From Pristionchus mayeri (lineage: Eukaryota; Nematoda; Chromadorea; Rhabditida; Neodiplogasteridae), in contig BTRK01000004.1 in the NCBI GenBank assembly GCA_036245805.1, positions 8,308,001-8,372,000 on the forward strand: 64,000 bases of DNA, given 5' to 3'. This document shows, piece after piece, positions 1 to 13,300 of this stretch. The notes beneath the pieces were generated by a model. That model did not search any database and was not told the origin of the DNA. It worked only from the letters and a program-made list of their open reading frames with translations. A program made the translations under genes and the position numbers. Position 1 is the stretch's first letter, and each line of letters starts with the position of its first letter.

Positions 1-292
1 CAAGGCGGATGGGGAGGCGCCGGGCAAGGCGGATACGGAGGTATTGTAATTTATGACACCTTTTTGCAATTACGTTTACGAATTCGCGGTTTCTCCAAAA
101 AATAATTTTGTATTTGTAAACTTATTTTCTTCAGGTGGTCAGGGCTACGGTCAGCAGGCGCAGGGATGGAGCCAGCCTGCAGCAGGCGGAGGCGGAGCTT
201 GGGGCCAGGGACAGCAGGCGTGGGCTGGGGCACAGGCTGCCGGCGGCTACGGAGGATATGGTAGCGGCCAGCAGGGCGGAAGGAGGTACTAA
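1..292 (+). CDS. C-terminal end of a Gly/Gln-rich hnRNP-type RNA-binding protein (partial)
   Basis: The left edge cuts this gene. Exon 1..40 is joined to 135..292 across a short intron (GT at 41, TTCTTCAG ending at 134); the frame continues through the junction and stops at TAA 290-292. The visible 65 or so residues are only a glycine/glutamine/tryptophan/tyrosine-rich tail with GGYGG, GQGGW and GQQA repeats, ending GGRRY. Such tails follow RRM domains in hnRNP A/B and Squid-type proteins, where they act as low-complexity interaction and nuclear transport regions. The RRMs, if present, lie outside the window, so the exact family member cannot be named. The start is not visible. Confidence 0.7.
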
Positions 293-1447
293 AGAAGAAG
301 AGAATCCTTGACCCACGGTTGACTACCATGTATGTTCGAACCGATTGATACTCCCCCTTCATCCCAAGGATATTTAGTGATGATACTCCACTAAGTTTGC
401 TTTATTGTACACATTCCCATGAAGTTTCAACGTTTACATGATAAATTCTGATACAAATTGTGATTGATCTGGGGAAACGAAGCAAGTTAGTGGAAAGGAA
501 GCGCATGTGGATATAGGGATAGATGTGGTCAAGCGGAGATAACTCGTGTTCCGAAGCGACCATATGGTCAACAGTGAGGCGATCTCTATCGCTATGTAGT
601 AGAAAACGACTGCGTTGAAATAATTCGAACGAATGGGCACTTCGAATCCTCATCTTTCTCTGCTCTGAGCTACTCGAAGAATGACTATCTTGCTGCCTCT
701 ATTTGATAGGTTAAGGTTCAATCGGAACTTTGCAAGTATTATTGTCAATTGATAAAGTATATGCACATACATATTACAAAGTATTTGCTTATTGCAAAGT
801 AGCAAAACCAGACCACAGAGGTAAGTTAATCCCCATAATTTATCGGATGTTCGACTGTAAACTATTGGGGTGTTCCGAAAGTTCGTGCACTATTTTTACT
901 TAATTTTTCCCTTTCGAACTAGAATGTTCCATACTAAATACTGTGTGCGCGTTTACTAAATTATTCCGCTATTATTCATATTCTGGAAACACTACCTAAT
1001 TACGCTGAAATTCGCTGAAAGGTCGATTTTTGGTCATGTCGTTTTAAAATTTCTAACACAAATTAAGACTATGGTGTGAGACCCAGATTGAAACCAAAGA
1101 AGGATACGGGTTTACGGTTATTTTAATAATAGTCGGTCAACTGCTAACTTTAGTGATAACTGAAGTAGAACAAAACTTTCAACTTTCATTCATTTTAAGG
1201 AAGACGATTTTTTAAATTATTAAATTTTGTAATCTTTCTTTAAATGGCAATCCACTCAAAAATTATTATTATAAGTTTTAATTTATTAGCAGTCGTTTAG
1301 AAAAAATCTGCAGGACACGATCTCGCACTATCAGTGGATGCTAGGTGGAGCCAGAGAGCTGAGGAAAGTGTGATCGCAAGTGGCGGATTGGGAAGCTTGG
1401 AAGCTACTCAAACTCTCCCACTCCTCGGCCAGTCCTAGAATTCGAAG
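293..1447. other. 3' UTR and intergenic/repeat DNA
   Basis: No coding potential is supported here. It holds the 3' flank of the Gly-rich gene, AT-rich sequence, one copy of a direct repeat (about 803-850) and a mariner-terminus-like string (GGTGTTCCGAAAGTTCGTGC, about 869) for which I found no matching opposite end. Confidence 0.6.
803..850. repeat. Left copy of a direct repeat flanking the Helitron remnant
   Basis: The block starting AAAACCAGACCAC and containing ATAATTTATCGGATGT recurs in the same orientation at about 6228-6275, so the two copies bracket the decayed Helitron replicase. The copies differ by several substitutions and small indels. It may be a dispersed repeat or the mark of a duplication; the Helitron itself does not show clear TC...CTRR ends at these positions. 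Confidence 0.6.
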
Positions 1448-4400
1448 ATGCAACTGAGGTCGAGAAGATCATTCGACAAGTCGCAAGACTTCCTCTCCAT
1501 ATCTGCCCGAGGATACGAAGGAGAGAAGATGCCCCTCGTGGATGGAGTGCGCAAGCAGATGAGAATATGGAGGAGAGAGCCCGAGCCTGAAACTAGCACG
1601 GTTGACGTCGCTGTTGAATCGTTCGATCCAGCCGTCCCCGATGCCACAATCCCTCGTCAGTTGAAAGTCGTCGTGGAGGAGGGTGAAGATGCTGAAATTG
1701 CAACCATAGAAGGAGAAGAGATTCCGATGAGGGAGGAAGCCGTCGAAGAGAATGGAGAAGCCGTTGAAGGAAACGACTACGAAGAGATGGATGACGAGCA
1801 GTTGAGAGATGAGCAGAGATTAATTCTCGACTGTCTACCGTACCCCGCGATGTGCTCACCAGAGCACAAGAAGAGGTTTGTCCTTTGTTGCTTTATATTT
1901 AAACATATTTGAAATTTCAGGTTGAAAATATCGTGAATCAGTCGTCCGACATGCAAGATCACGGCCCAGCTCTCCCCGAAATCCTCCTCCCCTTCACGAC
2001 CTACGTGCATTTCTGCGTGCCGTGCCCCAAGATCACTGCCGCCGACTGTCGATTCATCGTCAAGAAAGTGGAGGGATATCTCAAGCTGCTTCAGACCGAA
2101 GAATTCTCCTGCTGCCACGCATACTTCGAGGAATCCCAGGAAGGAGAAGACATCTCTGCAATCGCCCTTCTCAAGAAATTCGCCCCTTGCTACTGCGGAA
2201 TTCGAAGCATCCTCAACCGGTACTACAAGGTCCGCTCTTCCATTCGTGCGATGCGTCGTGGCCATCGTGCACTGAAGGGGAATCGACTGAATGACCTGCA
2301 CATGGAGTTGAACCAGAAGATGCCGAAGGAGATTCGTGAAGTGGTCAATCGAACTTCAAAGAGGTATTTCACAATGGAAATGAGTCAAAACAATAACTAA
2401 TTTCAGGCCAAGATCAAATTGGACTACGCTGGGTTAATGAAGAAGTTCAGACAGGAAATGGGGATGTTGATGGAGAACAAGATTTGCCACACTTTCACGA
2501 ATTCTCTTGACTCCCGAGTCTTCACAAACTATCAGGTCTGTTTTCTTATTTGTTTAGGCAATTTTTCAATTCCTAGTTTCAGGTTGACCAGTACGTGAGA
2601 GACCCGGAGATTCGAGACGTATACTGTGACAAGTGCATGAGGCAGATACAGAACAAGAAAACGAACCAGCTTCGAATTCCAGCCAATGGATACGGTTCAC
2701 CCGAAGTATGCAACATTGAAATCGATCTAAACTATATATTGTTTTTTTTCACAGACGCCCCCGTAACTTCTCGAGCTGAATTGGATCGAACGAATTCTCA
2801 TTATGAGAACTCGTCCAGTGATCTACACAGTTCAACTGCACGATAAGGGAGGAAGGAAGACGAAAATAAGGGGAACCAAAGGTACAGCTGAGTCAATATT
2901 TAGTTAATTTCATATTTGTCGGTTGAGGTGCGATGATTCTTCTCCCTGTTCCAACTGAGGGAACTCTCGCCCACGTTGAGAACTCTCTCCCATCTGCTGC
3001 CAATCTCCGAATCATGGTGACGAGTAACATGAGAAGGACAGTCGTTTCAATGGATCAAGTTGTGCAGGCAATGAAGTGGCTGAAAGCGAATCACTCACAG
3101 TATGCAGAAGTGAGTTCCACTTCAGTTTCTTATTAACTAGTTAACTAGTTATTTCATTGAATCTATTACGGATTGAATAGCTGACACAATTTAGGTGGAA
3201 ATCGATGAAAACTTCACGATTCCACGAGAATGCATCATGGGAGATGGAGCAGCTACTGCCCAACTGCTCGCCAAGGATTCTTCGGATGAAACTCTTCTGC
3301 AACATGATGAAACCGACGCTCCTGTGAATCAAGAGGGTGGAGGAGAAGGAAAGAGGATGAAAGGAACCACCTTCGAACATTTCCCCCCTGACTATTCCCT
3401 GATGGGAATTTCGGATTCCATCACCCTCGCCCCACGTCTGGAGATCGATTTGAGCACACGGAGAAAACGGTCGCCCGATTCCAACTGAAGTATAAGGATC
3501 GCCGATTTGCAAGTGAGCCCGGATTCTTCGCCTTTGCGCACGGATTTCTGGAAGGGAAAGCTCTCCTCTCTCGGAATGAGAGCTCGGATGGGCAAGGGAA
3601 AGCTGACGAGCGCGAACTTCCAGCAGCAATTGGAAGACGGAACTCGGCAGTTCCAAGCAAGTCTCAGTACCGTAGCCGGCGCACTACGGGGAAGAGACGC
3701 GTGTTGGGCAGACGCTCGGAAAGCCCTCTACTCCCATATTTCGACCTTCGGTCCTCCCACGTGGTTCGTCACTCTGAATCCCGCGGAATGGGAATGGCCC
3801 GAGATCCAAGAAGTGTACAAGACAGCGTATCCCAACGAGAAGATCGATGCGAGCAACATTCAAGATTGGATCGCCAAGGATCCCGTACACTTCTCTCGCT
3901 CATTCCAGAACAGACTGAGTACTGCAATGAGAGCTGCTGTTCAAGGAAGGAGGACCCATCGGCACGATCGTCCACTTCTACTACCGTATGGAGTACCAGC
4001 AGCGAGGCACACAACACGTGCACATGCTGCTCTGGGCGAAGGATGCGACGGAGAAGGAGGTAATTTCAATAGTTTGGCCACGAAAAAAATCTGCTTATTC
4101 AGAAACTGGACTACATCACAAAGCACGTGACTGCTCGACTGCCGAACAAGAAGAAGGAGCCGGAACTGCACAGAATGGTCTCGAAATTCCAGTCTCATCA
4201 CAAGACTCACTCGAAAACGTGTCTGCAAGTGATCAAATATGGAAGGTGAGAATACAACTAGTTAATGTAACACAATTGAATATTTCACAGACGATCACGA
4301 AATGCCGTTTCGACTACCCTCGACCTGCTCTTCCTTCGGAGAAGTTCAATAAGGCTGCATTCGACCTCGCTGATGTTCCGGGAACATTCAAAAAGGGGTA

Positions 4401-5757
4401 CTATCTAGCTAGAAAGGTGTGACAATAATTTTTTTCTTTCAGTATTAAGTCAATAATAGAATTCGGATAAGTGCGCAATTGATTACAATAATTTATTTCA
4501 TTCCAGAAGGGCGCAGAGCAGTACACCAACGACTACAATCCAGTCCTGTGTCTTCTCTGGGGAGCAAATGTTGACGTGTAATACGTCACTGATCTGCCCC
4601 ACATCATTCCGTACCTCACCAGTTACACCAGCAAGGTACCTTAATTATTTTTACATCAACGATAAATGTCGTATAATGATTTAGGGCGAAACCGGAAAGG
4701 CTGGAAATGCGATGCAAGAAGCTTTGAGAAGAACCTCCGACAACCCTGAATGCTACAATGTGCTCCTCGAGATGCTGAGAATGAGAGAGACGGGACCACT
4801 CGAGATGTGCGATATTATCCTCGGCCATCAGTTGCACTGCTTCGACGCCACTCACCACTCCATCAATACGAACAAGCAAGAAGAGAGACAGCGACTTCTC
4901 GTTACGAAGAATGAGTTGGAGAGGAGCGAAAACGCCTACAACATAAACATGTACGACACATACTACCCGAATCGTCCAGAGGAAATGGAGAATGTGTCCC
5001 TCTTCCAAGCAATCACTCACTTCACCACTGTCCAGGGAGGACCCAAAGAGGAGAATTCGACTGATAACTTCAACGTCAACTATTTCCATCGATATGGAAA
5101 TCCCTACCGATTCCAATACCACATCAAGAATCCCTCCTCCCCATTCTTCGATTTCCAATCTGATCCCAATTCACTAATCGGAGCTATCCCATAACCGGAG
5201 CAGGAGGCAAGAAATTCCGGAGTATCCGGAAACCAGCAATTGCCCGATTCATCTTCCCCCATCTTGATGCTGCGAATGAGGTTCAATATTGCGATATTTC
5301 AATATTAGTTGATTATTAGTCCATTGTGATTTGAGCAAAAAAAAGTGATTTGTTTTTTCACTTTGAAACATTCGGGAAAAAATCGATTTTTTTTTTCAGG
5401 ACTCGAGAGAAGATTACTACCGTCGGTTATGAATTACCTTCATACCCTGGAGGGACGAGTCTAAACTGTTCTCAGCGATCCCTGACCACGACTTCGAGAC
5501 CTACTACGACAACCCTCAAGAATGGATCGGAGGATGAACTAGAGGCATTGGAGCATTTGGAGAGACTCATCGCCCACCACACTTTCCTGTTGGATATTCA
5601 CGAGGGAGCATATCGGAACCGTGAAGAAATGAGGAAGAGAATGGAGGCAATCGGAGCAGAGGAAGATTCAGAGGAAGGAGATCTGATGTTGTTGGGACGA
5701 GAAGTGAATGAAGAGAGGATGGAGAGGAATATCGTCGCGACGAATGATGGCAAATGA
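1448..5757 (+). pseudogene. Decayed Helitron Rep (rolling-circle HUH endonuclease), helicase part missing
   Basis: Helitron transposons encode a Rep/helicase that nicks DNA with an HUH motif and paired tyrosines. Here, exon-like blocks give helitron-helicase-like N-terminal sequence: KICHTFTNSLDSR and LNWIERILIMRTRP blocks, FVTLNPAEW at about 3760, then HVHMLLW with the HUH codons at 4015-4023, RMVSKFQSHHKTHSKTC, CRFDYPRP, and YLTSYTSK with the two candidate catalytic tyrosines at 4612 and 4624 (YxxxY spacing). The copy is broken. In-frame stops lie at 2764-2766, 4579-4581 and 5430-5432. The frame must also shift near 3460-3560, near 3930 and after 5180. A PWRDESKLFS block typical of the region before the helicase occurs at about 5440, but no Pif1-type helicase follows. 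An acidic N-terminal part (1448-1876) may be element or captured sequence. Confidence 0.85.
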
Positions 5758-6631
5758 AGAAGATAAGCTCTTCTCTCTCTCGGAATGCGAACCCCAAGAC
5801 AGATGCCTCCCATCTGCCAAGGAATGAAAGTGTTGGTCTTCGAGCACTTCTAAAAAATATTACGATTTTGTATTCAATCTTATCTGAAATACGTTCATTT
5901 CTTGTACGATAGATGTGTCATAATTGTTATGAAATAAACAAAGATAAATTTGGAACAATCTCCCCTAGTGTATCATCTCCTACAGTATCCTCTATATGAC
6001 CGGATCTCAATCACTACCGTTTCTTTATTGATCTAAGAGTAACCAGTCGAGCTGCTTTTCGTCGGGGATTCAAATTCGGATCGATCCATCGACTCGTTTC
6101 AATAACCCCACTCTGGATCCTTTGGTCTAGAAAAATTTTTCGCCTTTTACTACAGATTTCCGTGCAAAGGATCAAATTATGAGTATCGCTTATTTTTTTG
6201 AAATCCTCTCGAAAGGGCAGGATAATAAAACCAGACCACCAAGGTAAGTCGATCCTTCTCATAATTTATCGGATGTGCAAATGGAAACTCATAACAGATT
6301 CATGTTCCTTAAAGGATGAAACAATTTTGGTTGTTGAGAAAAATTTGATCACTATAGATAGAATCTTATTAACCGAGATGATGTAGGGAGAGGGAGGGGT
6401 ATACGTCATTAGCAATGTCTACATATCCGGGAATCTGGCATGTAGCGACATAACACGAAAACGATGACAAAAAGTAGCACTGTTATGAAGCTAGGCTTTG
6501 GGAGTAAAGGGGGGGGGTATATTGGGATTATACGTAGCTGAGTTGGTAAGCACAGGGACAATAAAATTAGCAGTAAAACGTGATGAGGGGGTGGAAGTAA
6601 ATTCACTGCGAAAACAAAGTGGTTCTTGCCT
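5758..6631. other. Gap between the Helitron remnant and the minus-strand nuclear-protein gene
   Basis: No gene is seen. An AATAAA at about 5933 could serve plus-strand transcripts. The right copy of the direct repeat lies here, and the 3' flank of the minus-strand gene ends at 6632. Confidence 0.5.
6228..6275. repeat. Right copy of the direct repeat flanking the Helitron remnant
   Basis: Same orientation and core sequence as about 803-850 (AAAACCAGACCAC ... ATAATTTATCGGATGT). Confidence 0.6.
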
Positions 6632-7382
6632 TCATCCATTGCTTGTTATCGACTGAACATCCTTCTCGATTCTTTTGATCGATTCGAGGAATCTGAACCG
6701 ATCAATTAGTTCGTGCAGATCGTATTCGAGGATTACCGATACACACAAATTCGGAAATGAATACATTCACTTTTTCCAAATGTAAAATCAATATACTGCC
6801 ACTTGAAATAGCAAATATGGCCCATTACGCATGAGCACTATTGTATGTGGGAATCACATTGTGAGAGTACCAAATGTAATGAGAGCAGCTACTGAAACTC
6901 ACGGATTATTGCGATTCATCTTGAGTCCCCTCTTGGCGCTGAGCACCTGATAATTACCTTCATTACACATCAAAGTAAACAAGGAGTGATACCAACCAGG
7001 AAATTGAGGTGGCTTCTGACGTTAACGACGGTGAGTTCCTTCTCGCGAGCTGCATTGACTGCATACGCCAAGTGATTCATCGCCTCTTCCAGTTCATCTG
7101 CAACCATATATACATATACATATACATATTTATTCAACCATCAGGGTCTGGGCCTGTTGAATGATGCTCGTGTTCCATCTGCAACCACATTACCATAATT
7201 GATGTAACTATCGATTTGAATCAATCACATAAAAACTGTAATGAATAATAAAATAATTGAACACACCTTTCTTCTCGGGAGCGGGCTTGGCAATGTCACT
7301 AAGTGCGGGATACTGTGAGTCGTTCGAGAGAATCAGTTCCACGATGTACAGCGAGTCTTTAACCGTGATTTTCACTCGACTG
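6632..7382 (-). other. Domain copy C, at the C terminus
   Basis: Exons read RVKITVKDSLYIVELILSND, ALSDIAKPAPEKK, ELEEAMNHLAYAVNAAR, NVRSHLNFL, VLSAKRGLKMNRNNP and FLESIKRIEKDVQSITSNG followed by TGA. It is much closer to copy A than to B, and even intron sequence next to the domain (GAGTGATACCAACCAG) is shared with copy A. Confidence 0.65.
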
Positions 7383-10300
7383 AAACATATCTATTTATAA
7401 ATGGAACATGAATCAAACTTAAAGAAGATGGGTAAACGGACTCTGGATTAGGCTTGGGAGTGGTGGACGAAGAAGTGGATGGAGGATGGAGTAGACTTGA
7501 GCTCTGCTGCGTCGTCTCCTTCTCCACTGGTGGCTCGCCCACGAATGGATCCCTTCAAAAATGTATCGCTCTCATTCCAACTTGGAAGCGTTACACAAAT
7601 TGAAGATTGAACAGCAATCATGACCAGACCACTTGATAAGAAAATCAACTATGTTTATAGTACACGTACGCCTTTGCCGCAATAATATCGGAGAGTGGAC
7701 AGGAATTATCCATTGTATCAATGAGAGGATCTAAAACAGATTGCTTTTAACGTAAATTGTTCTCCTCCTCTCACCTTTCTCCTCCTCCTTTTCCTCTCTC
7801 TCAGCAGGAATCTTCTCCTCTTCTTCTTTCTCATTATCAACAGGAATCTTCTCCTCTTTTTCTTTCTCGTTATCAACAGGAATCTTCTCTTCTTCTTCTT
7901 TCTCATTATTAACAGGGATCTTCTCCTCTTCTTCTTTCTCATTATCAACAGGAATCTCCTCCTCTGAATGGACTTCACCGACCGGAACCTGTAAATTCCT
8001 ATTATACGTATTTCGAAAATAGCGAATCAACCGTTTCCTCGGAGTCTCCTCTATCTTCTGCGATGTTCTCTCCACTCGACTGATCCGAATGGAATTCCAT
8101 TGAGTGAGCTGAAGAGACGACGAGAGGGACATCCATCCGCTCGGAGGAAGAGTCTGAAATATGGTTTACGTTTTCAGGCGCTAGGTCTGCCACTCAAAAT
8201 TATATGCGATTTCGCGTGTCTGAAACGTACCCAAATGGGTAAACACTAGTCTAAATGTGATAAATGGGGGGGGGGGGGGTGACAACTACACAACAAATCG
8301 CCGTTCGCTTGCGATTTGACGTACCGATTGGGGAGTTGCTTCATTATTACCAGTATGTGCTACCATACAATTACATATATAAATCTTGTTGCCAGACGAT
8401 CATGAGTTTCATGAGTTCATGAGACGATCATGAGTTTCAACGTAAAAAGGTCATGGAAATGCACATTCCATGAACCCCGGGTCGTTGATTTGGAGTGAAA
8501 CTCAAGATCGCCTGGTAACAAGATTTATGTATGCAAATGTAGGGTAGCGCATACTGGTAACAATGAAGCAACTCCCCAATCGGTACGTCTAACCGCAAGC
8601 GAACGGCGATTTGTTGTGCAGTTGTCACCCCCCCCCCCCCCCCCTGATAAATGGGCTGTGGCAATACTAATGTATATACATACCCTTCATCGCTCCCTCT
8701 TCTTCTCCACTCTCTTTGGACAGCATCATGTCCCATGGTTCTGCATCCGCCTGCTTCGAGGGCGAGTCCTGTGCAAGAAACAGAATTAAAAAAGAATACT
8801 AAATCATTTCTCGAAATAATTCGACAGTGGATCGATCCCTAATGAACCTCAGGCAGATGTGCTTCCGGGTCAGAAGTGGAATCGGGAAGGGAAATATCCA
8901 TGAGTTCAAGAGGAGCTTCTGAAAGTGGCATGGTACAACTTAAAATTTCGAGAAAACTTCGGGGACTTTCCTAGCTCCGCGCCAGGCACCGCCCCCTTGG
9001 TCCCGCCCCCAAGGGGCGCGGGAGGGGGTGGAACCAGGCTCCACCCCGATAGGGATGTAGTCTGGCTCCCTCCAAAAATTTGCCGAGAGGTTTCCCCCTC
9101 GAACTTAGGAACGTGATGTTCTAAGGAGTGAGGAGAAGCGAGATAAGGTCAGCCGCGCGCGCTCTCTAGTCACGCCGGGTCAGAGAGCGCTGGGAGGAAC
9201 GAGAGAGGGAGAGAGGGGAGTGCTCTCCTCTCAGGCAGGGGAGGGAGGGGCGCGGGAAGAGGGAGGAGGAGGGACGAGGTGCTCGCAAGGGGGGAGGGGC
9301 GAAAGGCGGGTCAGAGATCGCGAAGGGAGGGAAGGGGGAGGAGCCTGGCGCGGAAGTAGGAAAGTGCCAAACTTCGTTTTCCCCATCCAGGAACATACTT
9401 GACTAGTTAGGTCCAATTACCTGTATTCTCTCCTTCTTCTCCATTCTCAAAATGAAGAGTCTCTTCAGATTGAGCGTCATTGAGCGTACAAGAACTCTGA
9501 AGAGTTCTGATTAAAATAATATCAAACAGACTAAAACAAACGTGCTGCTCAGAGTGCACTGCCTCCTCTTCCTTCTCCTCCTCTCCTCCAGTTGACTGAT
9601 GCTCGGGATACTCCATTCTTGCCATTGAAGAAGACGCAGAGATGGAAGTGTCCAGAGGCTCCGTTGGAGATTCTGCACAGATTACAATTACTTCCCACCT
9701 ACCATTCAGCCTCAATTGTAGTGTTTACTTTCACACAAGTGTGAAAAATATTAATATCACTGCCCAAAGGCGCATCAAGTAGAGACCCTCCTCACAACTT
9801 ACCCATCTCCTCCCCTTCTTCTTCCGCACTCTCTCCAGCAAGTTCCTTGCCCGATGGTGCATCTTCTCCCCGGTTCGAAATCGTATCCTATAAAAGCCTT
9901 GTCATAACCTTGGCAAAAGTAAATGACTCGTGATCGATTGCGTAGCCATAAAGTGTGCATTTACCTCTGGCTGATCAGATTCCGTGGCAGAAGTAGAAAT
10001 GAGGATCGAAGAATCCATCGCATCCATAGAATCATCTGGAAGGAGGAAAGTGCACAGTTGTTCATGGTCATCGATAAGTTCCGACTCCTTTCTCACCCGA
10101 CTTCTCTCCTTCTTCCTCACTCTCAGCTGCCTTCTTCTTCGACTTACTCCTATTGGCTGGCGTCACATCCTGCGCAACAGTCGTTAAAAGGACAAAATTA
10201 ATTTCGAATACCTTTCTCTTAGGACGGTTCTTGATAGTTGTTAAAGTCGACTGATCATTGAGCGATTGCAGGGCCATATCCACTTTCTTCACCGATTCAA

Positions 10301-13300
10301 GGAACCTGAAACGGTCGTGTTGGCTAGATCATGAGAGCATGGGAATGCAGCAATGTTTTTTCTGTAAAAACTGCAAATAAAACAACACACTAATGACGAA
10401 TAATAAATAATAAAACCGAGTAAGACAGTAAATAGGAACGCACGGCATCTTGAGGATCTTCTTGTGCTGTCCCTGTTCCGCACACTTCTTCTGCAAGTGT
10501 TCCACACTCATTCAGCAAGAACATAACGAATGATAGGCAACAATCGACATTTTATGGGCCAAAAATAGTAAAAATAAGTCCGATCTTGCACAGCGACTAA
10601 TCTCGTACCAGATGGAGAATGTGGCTCTTGATGTGTCCGCCGGTGAGTTCCTTCTTGTGAGTCTCGTTGACGACACTCACAAAGTGAGACATTGCTGCTT
10701 CCACTTCATCTGCAAGCAATTGTGGAATATGCACGGACTGAAATTTGCGGGGTACGATTGTTGAACCAAATAGTTCTCACCACACTACGACTCTCACCTC
10801 TCTTCTTCTCATTGTTGATGGGATGGATGAAGTGGACGAGGGAGGGAAACTTCGGATTCTCCGATGTCAGTGAGTCGACGATGAAGATGGAAATGTCGTT
10901 CGAGATTCGCACACGTCTACAATCGAAAAGATCATGGCCCGCCGAAATTCTAAGTGGTCATCAAAGGTAGAAAGACCAAGATTAGCTAGAACAGCACTAG
11001 GTCGTACGATAACCTCCCAGATGATAATCAAAAATAGTACCCTTCTGCAGGATTTTCACAGAAGACTTCTTGACGATGTGGGAACATTCTGTGAAAATGC
11101 TACAGAAGGGTACTTTTTTGGTTATCATCCAATGTCATCATCCCACTTAGTGCCGCGAGAGATAATAGACAAACGTACTCCATCTTCACAGCTCGGGGCG
11201 TCGTGTCTCGTGGAACAACTGGTGCCTCGTCCTCATAGACCTTCATTTTCTTCTCCTCCTTCTCCTCACTCTCCTCCATTCGACGTTTCTTGTTCGCGGG
11301 AGGAGTCTTATGAGCGGGCTGCTTCGGCGAATCGTCCTGGATAATTGCATCATTAGAAGGCGCAAAATATCACGAGTGCGGCAACAAGAAGCAGTCGATC
11401 GCCCACCATGCCCTCTGGAAGAGCGAAGTCGGTCACCTTCATGTTGCTCAATCGCTTCACGTCTGCCCGAGACACTCGAAGAGCGACTCCCTCTCCCTTG
11501 CCCGTCTCCTCCTTGTGCAGCTCAACCATCCATTTATTGATTTTTCGATATGCCAATGATCTACCTCGATGTGGGCATTCAGAATGAACTCATTGCGGGC
11601 GGTGTATGAACAGAAGGGACACCTGAAGAAGAATCAGACAAATATGGCGACACTGCCAGTATCATACTGGGTGAGAGAACTAGACTAAATTACTTATAAA
11701 ATCTAGCGCGAACAATCAGTTTCTCCTTGAACGGCCCTTTACTCACTTGAGAGGGTGCTTGCCAGTGTGGTTCTCCTCGTGCGACTTCAACGTGTTTGAT
11801 CGCTGCGTCTTGTAGGGACACAGCTTGCAGTTGAACCAAGGACGGCCCGAGTCCCCACTCCTTCAAAAATGCAAACAAACTAACACACTTTGTTGGCGTC
11901 TTTACAGAGCTAAACCAATCGTTCCAGACTAAGACTAGGACAACATACAATGAGCATGCAATTCGTATGGAAGACAATGTGTATACTATGGTCGCACTAA
12001 TACCAATGGAGTGCTACCCACTCCACAGTGGAAGTTCGTGATGTAGTGGGCGTGGCGGTAACGCTGCGACGTTTGCTAGTGGGCGTGGCGGTAATGCTGC
12101 GACATCTGCTGGCGGATCGAGTCCTCACGGGGGAAGGAATGGAGATGGGATCGGCGAGAGCATCTGAAAAGAACAATCGGTATGCCTCATCACTCCTCGT
12201 GTCTCCCCTCCGTATTCACTCACTCAGCTGATCCTCTTCCTCATCTTCGGCTCTCTTTCTCTTCTTCGCAGGCGTCCCCTTCCTCCCACTTCTCTGACTC
12301 GAACTCGTCATCTGTGCATATTTAAATAATCAAGTACAACTGGAGTACGCGGACATGACAATTTTTACAATACAATTTTATCGATTCAAACAAACAAAAC
12401 ATCTCACTAAACATAGCCAACCTGAGACTCGGTATCGCTGGAGACCTCTGTCGTCTCGTCGTCCGTCCTTTGCTCCCCGAGAGAAGGCATCGACTCAATC
12501 GACCCACTCTGCTGCAGATCACGGTGTAAGAAATCGAAAGCTGTCACGTCAATTGCAAACTACTTTCTTTATTGACAAAGTTATCAACAAAACAGTACGT
12601 ATGAGGCCGTCCGCGATAGATTCAACAACTTATAGCGAAGCCTAGGCACAGTCCAAAAAAGTGGAACCCACGAAAACATGTTTTTACGCTAGATTTCGAG
12701 CTTCCACCGTGTATTTTGAGTGTACAACATACGAAAAAGCAGTTTTTACCGGAAGTGATATGGCACCACACCGACATTCAATGCGCGATTCATGCAAAAT
12801 AAAGTGAACCACGATGATCAGCATCGAAAACTACCCCAGAGAACATGTTTTCATGGGATCCACTTTTTTGGCTGTGCCGAGGCCTTGTTGAATCTATCGC
12901 GGACGGCCTCGTATGGTCTTTAATTAGAGCGAAAGCGAGAATTTTTCAACGGAAAGTGGCCACAACAGGATAAATGCTCTCGTAGCACAGGAGCGCGCGT
13001 GTTCATTGCAACATTCGCATTGGTCCTTACCTGGGCAGAGGCTCCTCTTCTCGGCCTGCGCTTGCGAGCGAGAATCTCACCGTCCTGCACAAATTTACTC
13101 TCTCTTTGATCTTTAGAGAATCAATCAATATACCGAGTCGTAGGTGATGTCGAAGTCCTTGTTGAGAGTGTAGACGCAGTCATCCTCATTCACCGGGCCA
13201 TCTGCAATTGAATAGTCTTAAATTATTTATTGTTCAATTTTAACTCCTTCACAGAACATCATTCAACCTCACTAAACATCGTGCTCAAGGCGCTAGGTCG

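Noticed and set aside
869..905. Possible mariner element (GGTGTTCCGAAAGTTCGTGC)
   Set aside because: Only one end was found; no complementary end or TA-bounded element within several kb.
7797..7963. CRISPR-like array because of regular 36-bp repeats
   Set aside because: Repeats are contiguous with no unique spacers, are in a coding frame, and the genome is eukaryotic.
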